Source: Georgenia sp. SYP-B2076 (GTDB taxonomy: Bacteria; Actinomycetota; Actinomycetes; Actinomycetales; Actinomycetaceae). From it: a stretch of 64,000 nucleotides of DNA. The notes below the pieces were generated by a model, which saw nothing but the letters and a program-made list of their open reading frames with translations, was not told the DNA's origin and did not search any database. The translations under genes and the position numbers were made by a program. The stretch covers positions 1 to 64,000 of the forward strand of contig NZ_RXOZ01000002.1 in assembly GCF_003991205.1 (NCBI RefSeq), read 5' to 3'. Below, in pieces: positions 49,979 to 58,373 of the stretch. How positions within the stretch are numbered: position 1 is the stretch's first letter; each line of letters starts with the position of its first letter.

Positions 49979-50662
49979 TCAGCCCGGCCCGATGGCTGCC
50001 TGCATGCGGGTCATCGCGCCCTCGAGGTGCTCACGCATGGCGCGCTCCGCGGCGGCGGGGTCACCCGCGCGGTACGCCTGGAGTATTCGCATGTGCTCGT
50101 CGTGGCTGCGATGAGGGTCCGAGTCGCCGCGGCGGGCGCTGAAGCGGTACCGCTCGCTGTTCTGCCAGACGGGCTCGATCGCCCGGACGAGCCAGCGCGA
50201 GCCCGAGGCGCGGTAGAGGCCGAAGTGGAAGTCGCTGTGTGCCCCTCGCGCCTGCTCGAGCTCGCCGGCGTCGAGGTGCCGCTCGTGGCGGTCGAGCGCC
50301 TCCAGCGCACGCTGGGCGACGGTCTCGTCGCTCCGGTCGGCGGCGAGCGACACGGCGAGCGGCTCGAGCGTGAGCCGCATCCGGTAGGTGTCCTCGAGGT
50401 CGCTGAGTGTCAGGTCGCGCACGCGCGCGCCCTTGTGCGCCGCGATGTCGACCAGGCCCAGGGCGGCCAGGCGGCGCAGCGCCTCGCGCACCGGCATGGC
50501 GCTCGTGGCGAAGCGCTCGGCGAGCTCCTGGATCGGGAGCGCGGAGCCGGCCGGCAGCACGCCGATCAGGATGAGGCGGTGAAGCTCGGCGGTGACCCTG
50601 TCCGACAGCGTGTCGTGCAGGCCAGCGCTCCGATTGGGGGAGAGCTCGAAGCCGATGGTCAC
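49979..50662 (-). CDS. GntR/FCD-family regulator 1
   Basis: A 227-residue regulator. The N-terminal winged helix has DRVTAELHRLILIGVLPAGS, ALPIQELAERFATSAMPVRE and ALRRLAALGLVDIAAHKGAR. The C-terminal FCD domain has DTYRMRLTLEPLAVSLAADR, HSDFHFGLYRASGSRWLVRA and AIEPVWQNSERYRFSAR, with the His and Asp residues that bind metal or carboxylate ligands. GTG at 50662 is used, since the bases farther upstream look like promoter. It is a close paralogue of regulator 2 and has a TGTGATCACA site in its promoter. Confidence 0.88.
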   Translation of the reverse strand: MTIGFELSPNRSAGLHDTLSDRVTAELHRLILIGVLPAGSALPIQELAERFATSAMPVREALRRLAALGLVDIAAHKGARVRDLTLSDLEDTYRMRLTLEPLAVSLAADRSDETVAQRALEALDRHERHLDAGELEQARGAHSDFHFGLYRASGSRWLVRAIEPVWQNSERYRFSARRGDSDPHRSHDEHMRILQAYRAGDPAAAERAMREHLEGAMTRMQAAIGPG

Positions 50663-50765
50663 AAGGTCCCCCACGTTGGTCGCAGCGCTGCCCGAGGGCG
50701 GGCCGGTGGCGGCGCTGATGCGCGCCGCTCGTCGTCCCGAATGGGGCGACGTCACCCAGCGTGAA

Positions 50766-50787
50766 GAATCTGTGATCACATGTCAAG
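50766..50787. promoter_or_regulatory. TGTGATCACA site 1, promoter of GntR/FCD regulator 1
   Basis: TGTGATCACA at 50771-50780 lies directly after a minus-strand TTGACA (-35). The whole block from 50766 to 50787 is the exact reverse complement of 51829-51850, 22 of 22 bases. A CACGCT 17 bases beyond TTGACA can serve as -10. Autoregulation by a FCD protein is likely. Confidence 0.7.
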
Positions 50788-50860
50788 CATGGGCGACGAA
50801 CAGGCCCGTGCCCGGCGCCGACGTTCGCTCACGAGGCGTTCCGTCCCGGCGCCCGGGCGC

Positions 50861-51556
50861 TCAGTCGCGGTGGGCCAGCATCGCCGTGCGAATCCGGCCG
50901 AGCGCGCCCTCGAGGTGACGTCGCATTGCTCCCTCGGCGGCGGCCGGGTCGTGCGCTCGGCACGCCTCGAGGATCTCGGTGTGCTCGGCGCGGCTCCGGT
51001 CCTTCTCGCCACCGGGCGCGGCGAAGCGGTACCGGTCGCTGTTCTGCCAGACGGGTTCGATGGCCCGCTGGAGCCACCGTGAGCCGGCACCCTGGTACAG
51101 CAGGAAGTGGAACTCCGTGTGTGCCGTGCGCGCCCGGTCGAGGTCGCCGGCGTCCATCGCGGCGTTGTGCCGAGCGAGGGCGTCCGCGGCGCGCTCGAGC
51201 TGCGCCTCGTCGACCACCTCGGCGGCGGAGGCGACCGCGAGCGGCTCGAGGACGAGCCTGACCCGGTAGGTGTCCTCGAGGTCCTCGACCGAGATCTCCG
51301 CGACGCGCGCCCCGCGGTGCGGCGTGATCTCCACGAGCCCGAGGCCACCGAGCCGGCGCAGGGCCTCGCGTACCGGCATCGCGCTGGTCCCGAAGCGGTC
51401 CGCGAGGTCGCGGATGGGCAGCGCGGAGCCGGGCTCGATCTCGCCCATGATGATCAGCCGGTGGATCTCGACCGTGACCCTGTCCGCCATGGTGCGCTGG
51501 ATGCCGGCGGTGGAGTCGGGTGAGAGCTCGAACAGGTCGTGATCGATCGAAGTCAT
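50861..51556 (-). CDS. GntR/FCD-family regulator 2
   Basis: A 231-residue paralogue of regulator 1: DRVTVEIHRLIIMGEIEPGS, ALPIRDLADRFGTSAMPVRE and ALRRLGGLGLVEITPHRGAR form the DNA-binding domain, DTYRVRLVLEPLAVASAAEV and HTEFHFLLYQGAGSRWLQRA the FCD domain. The recognition-helix regions of both proteins are almost identical (SAMPVREALRRL), so they probably read the same operator. It lies between the first regulator and the divergent molybdenum hydroxylase operon. ATG at 51556. The effector may be the pathway substrate or product. Confidence 0.9.
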   Translation of the reverse strand: MTSIDHDLFELSPDSTAGIQRTMADRVTVEIHRLIIMGEIEPGSALPIRDLADRFGTSAMPVREALRRLGGLGLVEITPHRGARVAEISVEDLEDTYRVRLVLEPLAVASAAEVVDEAQLERAADALARHNAAMDAGDLDRARTAHTEFHFLLYQGAGSRWLQRAIEPVWQNSDRYRFAAPGGEKDRSRAEHTEILEACRAHDPAAAEGAMRRHLEGALGRIRTAMLAHRD

Positions 51557-51628
51557 GTGCGCCGACCCCCGGAGCGGCGTGCAACGAAGGAGACCCCGGG
51601 GATCCCGGGCGTGTCTGGAGTTTACACA

Positions 51629-51644
51629 AGGTGTGATCACACCT
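51629..51644. promoter_or_regulatory. TGTGATCACA site 2, upstream of regulator 2
   Basis: AGGTGTGATCACACCT is a perfect 16-base palindrome, the longest of the four sites. It lies about 73 bases before the start of regulator 2. The region between it and site 3 (51645-51830) shows no coding sequence. Confidence 0.7.
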
Positions 51645-51828
51645 CGCGGCCGTGGACGCCCCCGGCACCCGGGCCGTGGGCGCTCCTGCGAGCCTGGGCG
51701 GCTCCTCGCAGCCTGCACCGAGGGCTTCTCGCAGCCTGGACGCCCCGCGGGTTGACGCGCCAGCAGGGGGAGCCTTACGCCGCTGCGACGGTGAAGAGAA
51801 GCGTGCGGAACGCGTGTATCTGATCCTC

Positions 51829-51850
51829 TTGACATGTGATCACAGATTCG
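51829..51850. promoter_or_regulatory. TGTGATCACA site 3, promoter of the molybdenum hydroxylase operon
   Basis: TGTGATCACA (51835-51844) follows TTGACA (51830-51835), with CAGGCT 17 bases downstream as -10. The operator therefore sits on the -35/spacer of the operon promoter. The 22-base block is the reverse complement of site 1. Confidence 0.75.
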
Positions 51851-51919
51851 ACAGGCTTCCGATCACTCGAGTCGACGACGACTATCCGAGCCCGTTCGGG
51901 CTCGAAGGAGGGTCCCTCC

Positions 51920-52786
51920 ATGATTCTTCCGCCCTTCCGCTATCTGCGGGCTGACAGCGTCAGCCACGCGGCCGACCTGCTGCGCGAGGTGCCCGGCTCC
52001 ACGGTCCTCGCCGGCGGCCAGACCCTGGTCAACGCGCTCAAGCTCGACCTCGTCTCGCCCACGGCACTGGTGGACGTCCACGCCCTCGAGGAGCTGCGTC
52101 GCGTCGAGCGCTCCGCCGGCGGCCTCCGCATCGGCGCCGCCATGACGTACGCCGAGCTTGCGGCTCATCCGCTCGTGCGGGAGGTCCTGCCCTCCGTCGC
52201 GGAGATGGCGGCGGGGCTCGTGGACCGTCAGGTCCGCAACCGGGGGACGATCGGGGGCAACGTCTCCCTGAACGACCCGACCAACAACTTCCCGCCGCTG
52301 CTCTCCGCTCTCGGCGCCTCGTTCGAGGTCATCACGGCCGACGGCGCGGCCACCCTCTCGGCGGCGCAGTTCTTCCGTGGCGCGCTCTTCACCGCGGTGA
52401 CGGGCGGCGGCCTGCTCACGGCCGTCCACGTCCCGGCGCTCCCAGCGACCGACGTCGTCGTGCACCGCCACCTGCAGCTCGCCCGCGACTCCTGGGCGCT
52501 CGCCCGCGTAGTGGTCCGGGCGGACGTCTCGGGCGGGACGCTCACGGGCCCGCGGGTCTTCCTCGGCGCGGTCCCCGGCTCGCCGCTGCGCCTGGCGGCC
52601 GTCGAGGCCGTGCTCGAGGGCCGCCCGCGCGACCCCGCGGTGATCCCTGGCGCCCTCAAGGCCTTCGACACCGAACCCGTCGAGACCATCTCGGACGCGC
52701 ACGGCAGCGCCCACTACCGGCGGGCGATGGCGCGCGTGCAGGTGCGCCGCGCCCTCGTCGACCTCATCGAGAAGGAGCAAGCATGA
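51920..52786 (+). CDS. Molybdenum hydroxylase FAD subunit (CoxM/XdhB-like)
   Basis: A 288-residue FAD-binding subunit. FRYLRADSVSHAADLLREVP is followed by GSTVLAGGQTLVNALKLDLV, which contacts FAD pyrophosphate. VDRQVRNRGTIGGNVSLNDP is the second FAD motif. The C-terminal CO-dehydrogenase flavoprotein domain has RARVFLG-like and AHYRRAMARVQVRRALVDL segments. It moves electrons from the 2Fe-2S subunit to an acceptor. GGAGGG before the ATG at 51920. It is the first gene of the operon, and its stop overlaps the next start (ATGA). Confidence 0.92.
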   Translation: MILPPFRYLRADSVSHAADLLREVPGSTVLAGGQTLVNALKLDLVSPTALVDVHALEELRRVERSAGGLRIGAAMTYAELAAHPLVREVLPSVAEMAAGLVDRQVRNRGTIGGNVSLNDPTNNFPPLLSALGASFEVITADGAATLSAAQFFRGALFTAVTGGGLLTAVHVPALPATDVVVHRHLQLARDSWALARVVVRADVSGGTLTGPRVFLGAVPGSPLRLAAVEAVLEGRPRDPAVIPGALKAFDTEPVETISDAHGSAHYRRAMARVQVRRALVDLIEKEQA

Positions 52787-53337
52787 CCCAGCAGACCGTG
52801 GAGGACCTGCTCGCGGGCCCCGACGTCCACGCCATCACCGTCACCGTCGACGGCGAGCAGCACACCGGCACCGTGTCCTCGCGCAAGCTCCTCGTGCACT
52901 TCCTGCGCGACGACCTGGACCGCCGCGGGCCGAAGATCGGCTGCGACACCGGCAACTGCGGCGCCTGCACCGTCAAGTGGGACGGCACGCTCGTGAAGTC
53001 GTGCATGGTGCTCGCCGTGCAGGCGGACGGCACAGAGGTCGAGACCGCCGCGTCGCTCGCCGAGGAGGACGGCACCCTCAACGACCTTCAGCGCAGCTTC
53101 AAGGAGCACCACGCCCTGCAGTGCGGCTACTGCACCTCGGGGATGCTCATGACCGCCACGGACTTCCTCGCCTCCGGCGAGGAGGTCAGCAACGCCAGCG
53201 TGCGCCGGGCCCTCAAGGGCAACATCTGCCGCTGCACCGGCTACGAGAACATCGTCAACGCCATCTGCGCCGCCGGCGGCGCAGACGCCCCGCTGCCCCA
53301 CGGGCGCGAGGCCGGCCACGAGGAGGTGACGGCATGA
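52783..53337 (+). CDS. Molybdenum hydroxylase 2Fe-2S subunit (CoxS-like)
   Basis: A 184-residue iron-sulfur subunit. The plant-type cluster is bound by GCDTGNCGACTVKWDG and a following Cys (KSCMVL); the second cluster by CGYCTSGMLM and KGNICRCTGYENIVNAI. Together they form the electron path from the Mo site to FAD. An N-terminal extension of about 20 residues (MTQQTVEDLLAGPDVHAITV) precedes the usual start. ATGA overlaps on both sides couple it to the FAD and Mo subunit genes. Confidence 0.94.
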   Translation: MTQQTVEDLLAGPDVHAITVTVDGEQHTGTVSSRKLLVHFLRDDLDRRGPKIGCDTGNCGACTVKWDGTLVKSCMVLAVQADGTEVETAASLAEEDGTLNDLQRSFKEHHALQCGYCTSGMLMTATDFLASGEEVSNASVRRALKGNICRCTGYENIVNAICAAGGADAPLPHGREAGHEEVTA

Positions 53338-55781
53338 CCGCGACGGACGCGCGCCCCCAGGCCCAGCAGAAGTACGAGGGCCAGGCGATGCTTCGCCGGG
53401 AGGACGACCGCCTGCTGCGGGCGGAGGGCGAGTTCGCCGACGACACCCCGGTCTTCCGCCTCGCCTACGTCCAGTTCGTGCGCTCCCCGTTCGCTCACGC
53501 GAGGATCACCAAGATCGACGTCTCCGGCGCGAGCAAGGTCCAGGGCTTCGTCGGGTGCCTGACACCGGACGACGTCGAGGAGCTCTCAGACCCGTTCATC
53601 GAGTACCAGGCCGGCCCGGGCGCCGCCGAGATCGACCGGCCTCTCGCCAGCGGGGGCAAGGTCCGCTACGCCGGCGAGCCCGTCGTCGCCGTCGCCGCCG
53701 ACAGCCGCGAGGCCGCCCGCGACGCGGCGGCCGCCGTCGTCGTGGAGTACGAGCCGCTGCCCGTGGTCGTCGAGACGAAGAAGGCCGTCGAGCCGGGCGC
53801 CCCGCTCCTGCACGAGGCCATCGGGGAGAACGTCTCCTGGCAGGGCCAGTTCGACTTCGGCGACATCGACTTCGCCCTCGAGAACGCCGACCACGTCATC
53901 GAGGTCGACGAGCTGCACTTCCACCGCTTCTCCCCGACGCCGCTGGAGACCTTCGTGATCTCCGTCGACTACGACCCCGGCATGGACACCTTCACCATCC
54001 AGAGCGGCTGCGCCCAGCCCCAGCTGAGCCTGCTGATGATCGGCGCAGCCCTGCGCCACCCGGTGGAGAAGATCCGCCTGCTGAGCAAGGACATCGGCGG
54101 CTCCTTCGGCGTCAAGGTCGGCATGTTCATCCCGATGGTGGCGCTGTGCCTCATGGCGCGGAAGTTCCGCCGGCCCATGCGCTGGGTGCAGACCCGCTCG
54201 GAGGCGCACTCCGAGGGCGGCCACTCCAACGAGCGCACTTTCACCAACCTCAAGATGGCCGTGCAGAACGACGGCACCGTCCTCGGCGTCACCTACGACG
54301 CCCTCGACGACCACGGTGCCTACACCCGGTACGAGCCGCTCGGCGCCCCCATCTGGTCCCAGGTCACCAACGCCTGCTACCAGATCAAGCACCTGCGCGT
54401 GAACTGGAAGTCCGTCTACACCAACAAGGGCCCGACGCTCCCGGTCCGTGGGTACTCCCGCATGCAGCACCTGTGGGCGATGGAGCGGCTCTTCGACATC
54501 GCGGCCACCAAGCTCGGCATGGACCCGGTGGAGTTCCGCCTGAAGAACTACATCCAGCCGGACCAGTACCCGTACACCACCGTCAACGAGTGCGTGTACG
54601 ACTCCGGCAACCTGCCGCTGAGCCTGCGCAAGGCCCTCGACCTCATCGACTACGAGGACGCCAAGCGGCTGCAGGCCGAGGCGGTCGGTACGGGCAGGCG
54701 CATCGGCATCGGCATCGGCTCCACGCTCGACTCCGGGACCAACAACTTCGGTCAGTCCCGGTTCATCAACCCCAACTCGGGCATGAGCGGCAACACCGAG
54801 GCCGGCCTGGTCCGGATGGGCAGCGACGGCTCCGTGTACGTCGTCACCGGCGGCGTCGCCTACGGGCAGGGCCACGAGACCACGATGGCCCAGGTCGTCG
54901 CGGACATGCTCGGCGTGACCCCGGACGAGCTCGTGACCCACCGCGGCGGCGACTCGATCCTCGGGACCCAGACGGGCTTCTCCGGCTCGTACGCCTCCCA
55001 GTTCGCCGTCACCGGCATCGGCGCCCTCATCGACGCCACCAACAAGCTCATCACCGACATCAAGCTCGTGGCCGGCGCCGTGCTCGGCGCCGAGCCGGAC
55101 GAGCTCGTGCTCGAGGACCACATGGTCAGGGTCGCCGCGGACCCGGAGCGGCAGATGCCGCTCAAGGCCGTCGGCTGGCTCGTGCACATGTCCCCGGCGG
55201 AGCTGCCCAAGGAGGTGCAGGACGTCGTCACGCTCGTCGGTCGCGGCGTCTACGCCGCCCCCTTCACCGTGCCCGACGTCGAGACCAAGAAGGGCAACCT
55301 CACCCTCACGTACTCGACCCAGGTCCACGCGGCCGTCGTCGAGATCGACGAGGAGACGGGCCAGATCGAGCTGCTCCGTTACGGCATGGTCGACGACTGT
55401 GGCACGCCCATCAACCCGCTCATCGTCCAGGGGCAGGTCCACGGCGCCACCGCGCACGGCATCTCGGCGACCCTCTTCGAGAACATGCACTACACGCCGG
55501 ACGGCCAGCTCCTGGGCGCCAACTTCTACGACTACCACGCGGCCACCGCCTACGACCTGCCGCAGTTCGCGTACGACAACGTCATCAGCCCCTCGCCCTT
55601 CACGCCCACCGGCGCCAAGGGCATGGGGGAGGGCGGCGGCGCCCCGCAGCACACCATCGGCGCCGCCGTGCAGAACGCCCTCGGTGACACGGGCATCGTC
55701 ATCGACTCCCACATCCCCGCCGAGTCAGTCCTCGAGCTCCTCGCCGGGGCGAACTCCGAGCACGTGAAGGTGGTCCGATGA
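53334..55781 (+). CDS. Molybdenum hydroxylase large subunit (xanthine dehydrogenase family)
   Basis: An 815-residue molybdopterin-cytosine-dinucleotide-type subunit. It has ARGEF-like RAEGEFADDTPVFRLAYVQF, then IGGSFGVKVGMFIPMVALCL. The site where CO dehydrogenase has AYxCSFR reads LPVRGYSRMQHLWAMERL, so it is not a CO-oxidising enzyme. KGMGEGGGAPQHTIGAAVQN carries the catalytic Glu (Glu of GMGEG). Such enzymes hydroxylate carbon next to nitrogen in aromatic heterocycles, or aldehydes. The substrate here is unknown. It overlaps the 2Fe-2S gene and the CoxG-like gene. Confidence 0.93.
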   Translation: MTATDARPQAQQKYEGQAMLRREDDRLLRAEGEFADDTPVFRLAYVQFVRSPFAHARITKIDVSGASKVQGFVGCLTPDDVEELSDPFIEYQAGPGAAEIDRPLASGGKVRYAGEPVVAVAADSREAARDAAAAVVVEYEPLPVVVETKKAVEPGAPLLHEAIGENVSWQGQFDFGDIDFALENADHVIEVDELHFHRFSPTPLETFVISVDYDPGMDTFTIQSGCAQPQLSLLMIGAALRHPVEKIRLLSKDIGGSFGVKVGMFIPMVALCLMARKFRRPMRWVQTRSEAHSEGGHSNERTFTNLKMAVQNDGTVLGVTYDALDDHGAYTRYEPLGAPIWSQVTNACYQIKHLRVNWKSVYTNKGPTLPVRGYSRMQHLWAMERLFDIAATKLGMDPVEFRLKNYIQPDQYPYTTVNECVYDSGNLPLSLRKALDLIDYEDAKRLQAEAVGTGRRIGIGIGSTLDSGTNNFGQSRFINPNSGMSGNTEAGLVRMGSDGSVYVVTGGVAYGQGHETTMAQVVADMLGVTPDELVTHRGGDSILGTQTGFSGSYASQFAVTGIGALIDATNKLITDIKLVAGAVLGAEPDELVLEDHMVRVAADPERQMPLKAVGWLVHMSPAELPKEVQDVVTLVGRGVYAAPFTVPDVETKKGNLTLTYSTQVHAAVVEIDEETGQIELLRYGMVDDCGTPINPLIVQGQVHGATAHGISATLFENMHYTPDGQLLGANFYDYHAATAYDLPQFAYDNVISPSPFTPTGAKGMGEGGGAPQHTIGAAVQNALGDTGIVIDSHIPAESVLELLAGANSEHVKVVR

Positions 55782-56224
55782 AGCTCGACGGCACGTTCGA
55801 CACCCCCGCCGGTCCCGACGCGCTGCGCGCTCTCGCCACCTCGCCGGAGGTGCTGGCCGCGGTCCCCGCCTTCCGTGACGTGGAGGTGGCCGACGACGGC
55901 GCCCTGAGGGTGGCGTACTACCCGGTGATCTCGCTCGGCCCGATCCGGTTCGTGACGACGATCACCGCCGGCGAGGTCACCGACACCACGGCCGAGGTGG
56001 CCGTCCGCGCGCTTCGCGGCAGCAACCTCGTCGACGCCGACCTCCTGCTCACCTTCGAGGCAGCCGACGGTGGCTCGCGGGTGCGCTGGGAGGCCGAGGT
56101 CATGCTCGGGGGCACCGCCGCCAGCGTCGGCCAGCGCGTGGGCGCCGAGATCGTCACCCGCGCCATCGACGACGTGCTCCGGGCGGCGGCAGGCGCGGCC
56201 GCCGGCGCGGGCGTGCCCGCATGA
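55778..56224 (+). CDS. CoxG-like SRPBCC protein
   Basis: A 148-residue SRPBCC-fold protein of the CoxG (carbon monoxide dehydrogenase subunit G) type. MKLDGTFDTPAGPDALRALA is the usual start and YYPVISLGPIRFVTTITAGE, RALRGSNLVDADLLLTFEAA and VRWEAEVMLGGTAASVGQRV follow. In CO-oxidisers CoxG anchors or assists the enzyme. Here it lacks a C-terminal membrane helix; it ends in an Ala-Gly-rich tail. It overlaps the Mo subunit and the amidohydrolase gene by four bases each. Confidence 0.85.
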   Translation: MKLDGTFDTPAGPDALRALATSPEVLAAVPAFRDVEVADDGALRVAYYPVISLGPIRFVTTITAGEVTDTTAEVAVRALRGSNLVDADLLLTFEAADGGSRVRWEAEVMLGGTAASVGQRVGAEIVTRAIDDVLRAAAGAAAGAGVPA

Positions 56225-57183
56225 CGCTACCCGGCTCGGTGGACGTGCACACCCACCTCGCCCCCGTGCTCCCGGACGGGGCCGACGGCGTGGCCGCGGA
56301 CGGCGAGCGGCTCGTCGTCGACGGGCACGCCGTCGGGCCGCTGGGCCTGTACCGCCCCGACGCCCTCGAGGCCTATCTCGACGACGCCGGTCTGGAGTCC
56401 GCCGTCGTCTCGCCGCCGCCGCCGTTCTTCCGCCAGGAGCTCGACCCGGCCGCCGCGGCCGCCTGGGTGCGCGCCCTCAACGACGGCGTGCTGCGCTCCG
56501 TGGCCGGACGGACCAGGCTGCTGCCGCTGGCCTACCTCCCGCTCGAGCATCCCGACGTCGCCGTCGCGGAGTACGCGGCGCTGCGCGGCGACGCCCGCTG
56601 GGCGGGTGTCACGGCCTCCGCCGGGGGCCGCTCGCAGCCGCTCGACGGCGAGGCGCTCGCGCCGCTGTGGCGCATGCTGGACGAGGACGGCCGCACCCTC
56701 CTGCTCCACCCGGGCACGAGCGCCGACGCCCGGCTCGACCGGCACTACCTCGCCAACCTCCTCGGCAACCCCGCCGAGACGGGGATGGCCGCCGCCGAGC
56801 TCGTGTTCGGCGCCGTGCTCAGCACCTACCCGCGCGTGCGCGTCGTGCTGTCCCACTGCGGCGGCGTCGTGCCCTCGGTCGTCGGCCGCTGGCAGCGCGG
56901 CTACGACACCGACCGTCCCGGCGTCGCGCGCCTCGAGCTGCCCCCACGGGAGGCCGTCCGGCGCCTTTACGTCGACGACCTCGCCCACGACCCGGCCGTC
57001 GTGGACCTCGCCGTAGAGGTCTTCGGGGCCGACCGGCTGCTCGTCGGCAGCGACTGGCCCTTCCCCATGGGCTCGTCCGACCCGCTGGCCCTCATCGCCC
57101 ACCGCGGCGCCGAGGCGCAGCGCCGCGCGGCCGTCGACAACGCCGCCGCCGCCCTCGGCCGGCGCGCCACCCAGACCGCCTGA
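56221..57183 (+). CDS. Amidohydrolase-2 (ACMSD-like) family metal-dependent hydrolase or decarboxylase
   Basis: A 320-residue TIM-barrel protein. VDVHTHLAPVLPDG has the metal-binding H-x-H, LLLHPGTSADARLDRHYLAN the third His, VRVVLSHCGGVVPSVVGRWQ the fourth His and RLLVGSDWPFPMGSSDPLA the catalytic Asp. Members decarboxylate or hydrolyse ring-cleavage products (ACMSD, OMPDC, and others). It is therefore probably a step after oxygenation in the same pathway. The overlap with the CoxG-like gene and a 25-base gap to the monooxygenase place it firmly in the operon. Confidence 0.9.
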   Translation: MTLPGSVDVHTHLAPVLPDGADGVAADGERLVVDGHAVGPLGLYRPDALEAYLDDAGLESAVVSPPPPFFRQELDPAAAAAWVRALNDGVLRSVAGRTRLLPLAYLPLEHPDVAVAEYAALRGDARWAGVTASAGGRSQPLDGEALAPLWRMLDEDGRTLLLHPGTSADARLDRHYLANLLGNPAETGMAAAELVFGAVLSTYPRVRVVLSHCGGVVPSVVGRWQRGYDTDRPGVARLELPPREAVRRLYVDDLAHDPAVVDLAVEVFGADRLLVGSDWPFPMGSSDPLALIAHRGAEAQRRAAVDNAAAALGRRATQTA

Positions 57184-57208
57184 CCTTCCACACGCGAGGA
57201 GACCTGTG

Positions 57209-58333
57209 ATGACCCAGACGCTCGACACCATCCAGACGCGCCCGATGCTGACCGACACGGGCCTGAAGCTCGGGATCTTCAGCGCCAACTGCTCCGGAGG
57301 GTTCGCCGTCACCAAGATCGACGAGCGCTGGTCCGCGAGCTGGGACGACAACGAGCGGATGGCGCTGCTCGCGGACGAGGTCGGCATCGACTTCCTCCTG
57401 CCGATCGCCCGGTGGATCGGCTACGGCGGCGACACCGACTTCCACGGCAGCGTGCTGGAGACCGTCACCTGGGCGGCCGGGCTGCTGGCCAAGACGAAAA
57501 ACATCACCGTCTTCTCCACCGTGCACACCGCCTTCAACCACCCGGTCGTCGTCGCCAAGCAGTTGGCCACCATCGACCAGATCAGCCACGGCCGCGCCGG
57601 CCTCAATGTCGTCGCCGGCTGGAACCAGCCCGAGTACGAGATCTTCGGCGTCGACCTGCCCACCGAGCACGACGACCGCTACGCCCTCGCGCAGGAGTGG
57701 TTCGACCTCGTCGAGCGCATCTGGACCGAGGACAAGCCCTTCGACCACAACGGCAGGTTCTACTCCGGCAAGCACATCATCGGCAGCCCCAAGCCCTTCG
57801 CGGGCCGGATGCCCATCCTCAACGCGGGCTCGTCCGGCCAGGGCCGGGAGTTCGGCGCCCGCAACGCCGACTACGTCTTCACCAACGTCTTCGGGCCCGA
57901 CGACGGCGCGGGCGTCGTCTCGAAGCTGACGACCCACGCCAAGGACGCCTACGGGCGCAAGTTCGGCGTGTTCACCCCCGCCCACGTGGTCTGCCGGCCC
58001 ACCCGCAAGGAGGCCGAGGACTACCTCCGCTACTACGCGCAGGAGAACGCCGACTGGTCGGCCGTCGACAACCTCATGCGCCTGCAGAACCTCCACGCAA
58101 AGTCCTTCACCCCGGAGATGCTCGCCACCTACCGCGCCCGCTTCGCCGCCGGGCACGGCTCCGTGCCCCTGTACGGCACGCCCGACGACATCGCCGACGA
58201 GCTCGAGCGCTACTACCGGGCCGGCTTCTCCGGCCTGACCATGGCCTTCGTCGACTACGTCTCCGAGCTCGAGTACTTCGCCCAGGAGGTCCTCCCGCGC
58301 CTGGAGCGCAAGGGCGTGCGGAAGCCCCGATGA
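57209..58333 (+). CDS. LLM-class flavin-dependent monooxygenase (RutA-like)
   Basis: A 374-residue TIM-barrel monooxygenase of the luciferase-like (bacterial luciferase/SsuD/RutA) class. LKLGIFSANCSGGFAVTKID, ERMALLADEVGIDFLLPIAR, ATIDQISHGRAGLNVVAGWN and QPEYEIFGVDLPTEHDDRYA match RutA and related ring-opening enzymes. It uses FMNH2 from a separate reductase and O2. The reductase is not in the window. GTG at 57206 and ATG at 57209 are both possible; AGGAG seven bases before the ATG favours 57209. It may open the ring of the compound oxidised by the Mo enzyme. Confidence 0.9.
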   Translation: MTQTLDTIQTRPMLTDTGLKLGIFSANCSGGFAVTKIDERWSASWDDNERMALLADEVGIDFLLPIARWIGYGGDTDFHGSVLETVTWAAGLLAKTKNITVFSTVHTAFNHPVVVAKQLATIDQISHGRAGLNVVAGWNQPEYEIFGVDLPTEHDDRYALAQEWFDLVERIWTEDKPFDHNGRFYSGKHIIGSPKPFAGRMPILNAGSSGQGREFGARNADYVFTNVFGPDDGAGVVSKLTTHAKDAYGRKFGVFTPAHVVCRPTRKEAEDYLRYYAQENADWSAVDNLMRLQNLHAKSFTPEMLATYRARFAAGHGSVPLYGTPDDIADELERYYRAGFSGLTMAFVDYVSELEYFAQEVLPRLERKGVRKPR

Positions 58334-58373
58334 CCAGACCTGCCGCCGCCGCCCGCACCGCGGGACGGGCCGC

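Noticed and set aside
53555-55712. Long open frames on both strands over the molybdenum subunit gene
   Set aside because: They are antisense and off-frame shadows of the clear xanthine-dehydrogenase-family gene in the third frame.
53334-55781. Carbon monoxide dehydrogenase
   Set aside because: The AYxCSFR loop is absent, and the neighbours are aromatic or heterocycle catabolic enzymes.
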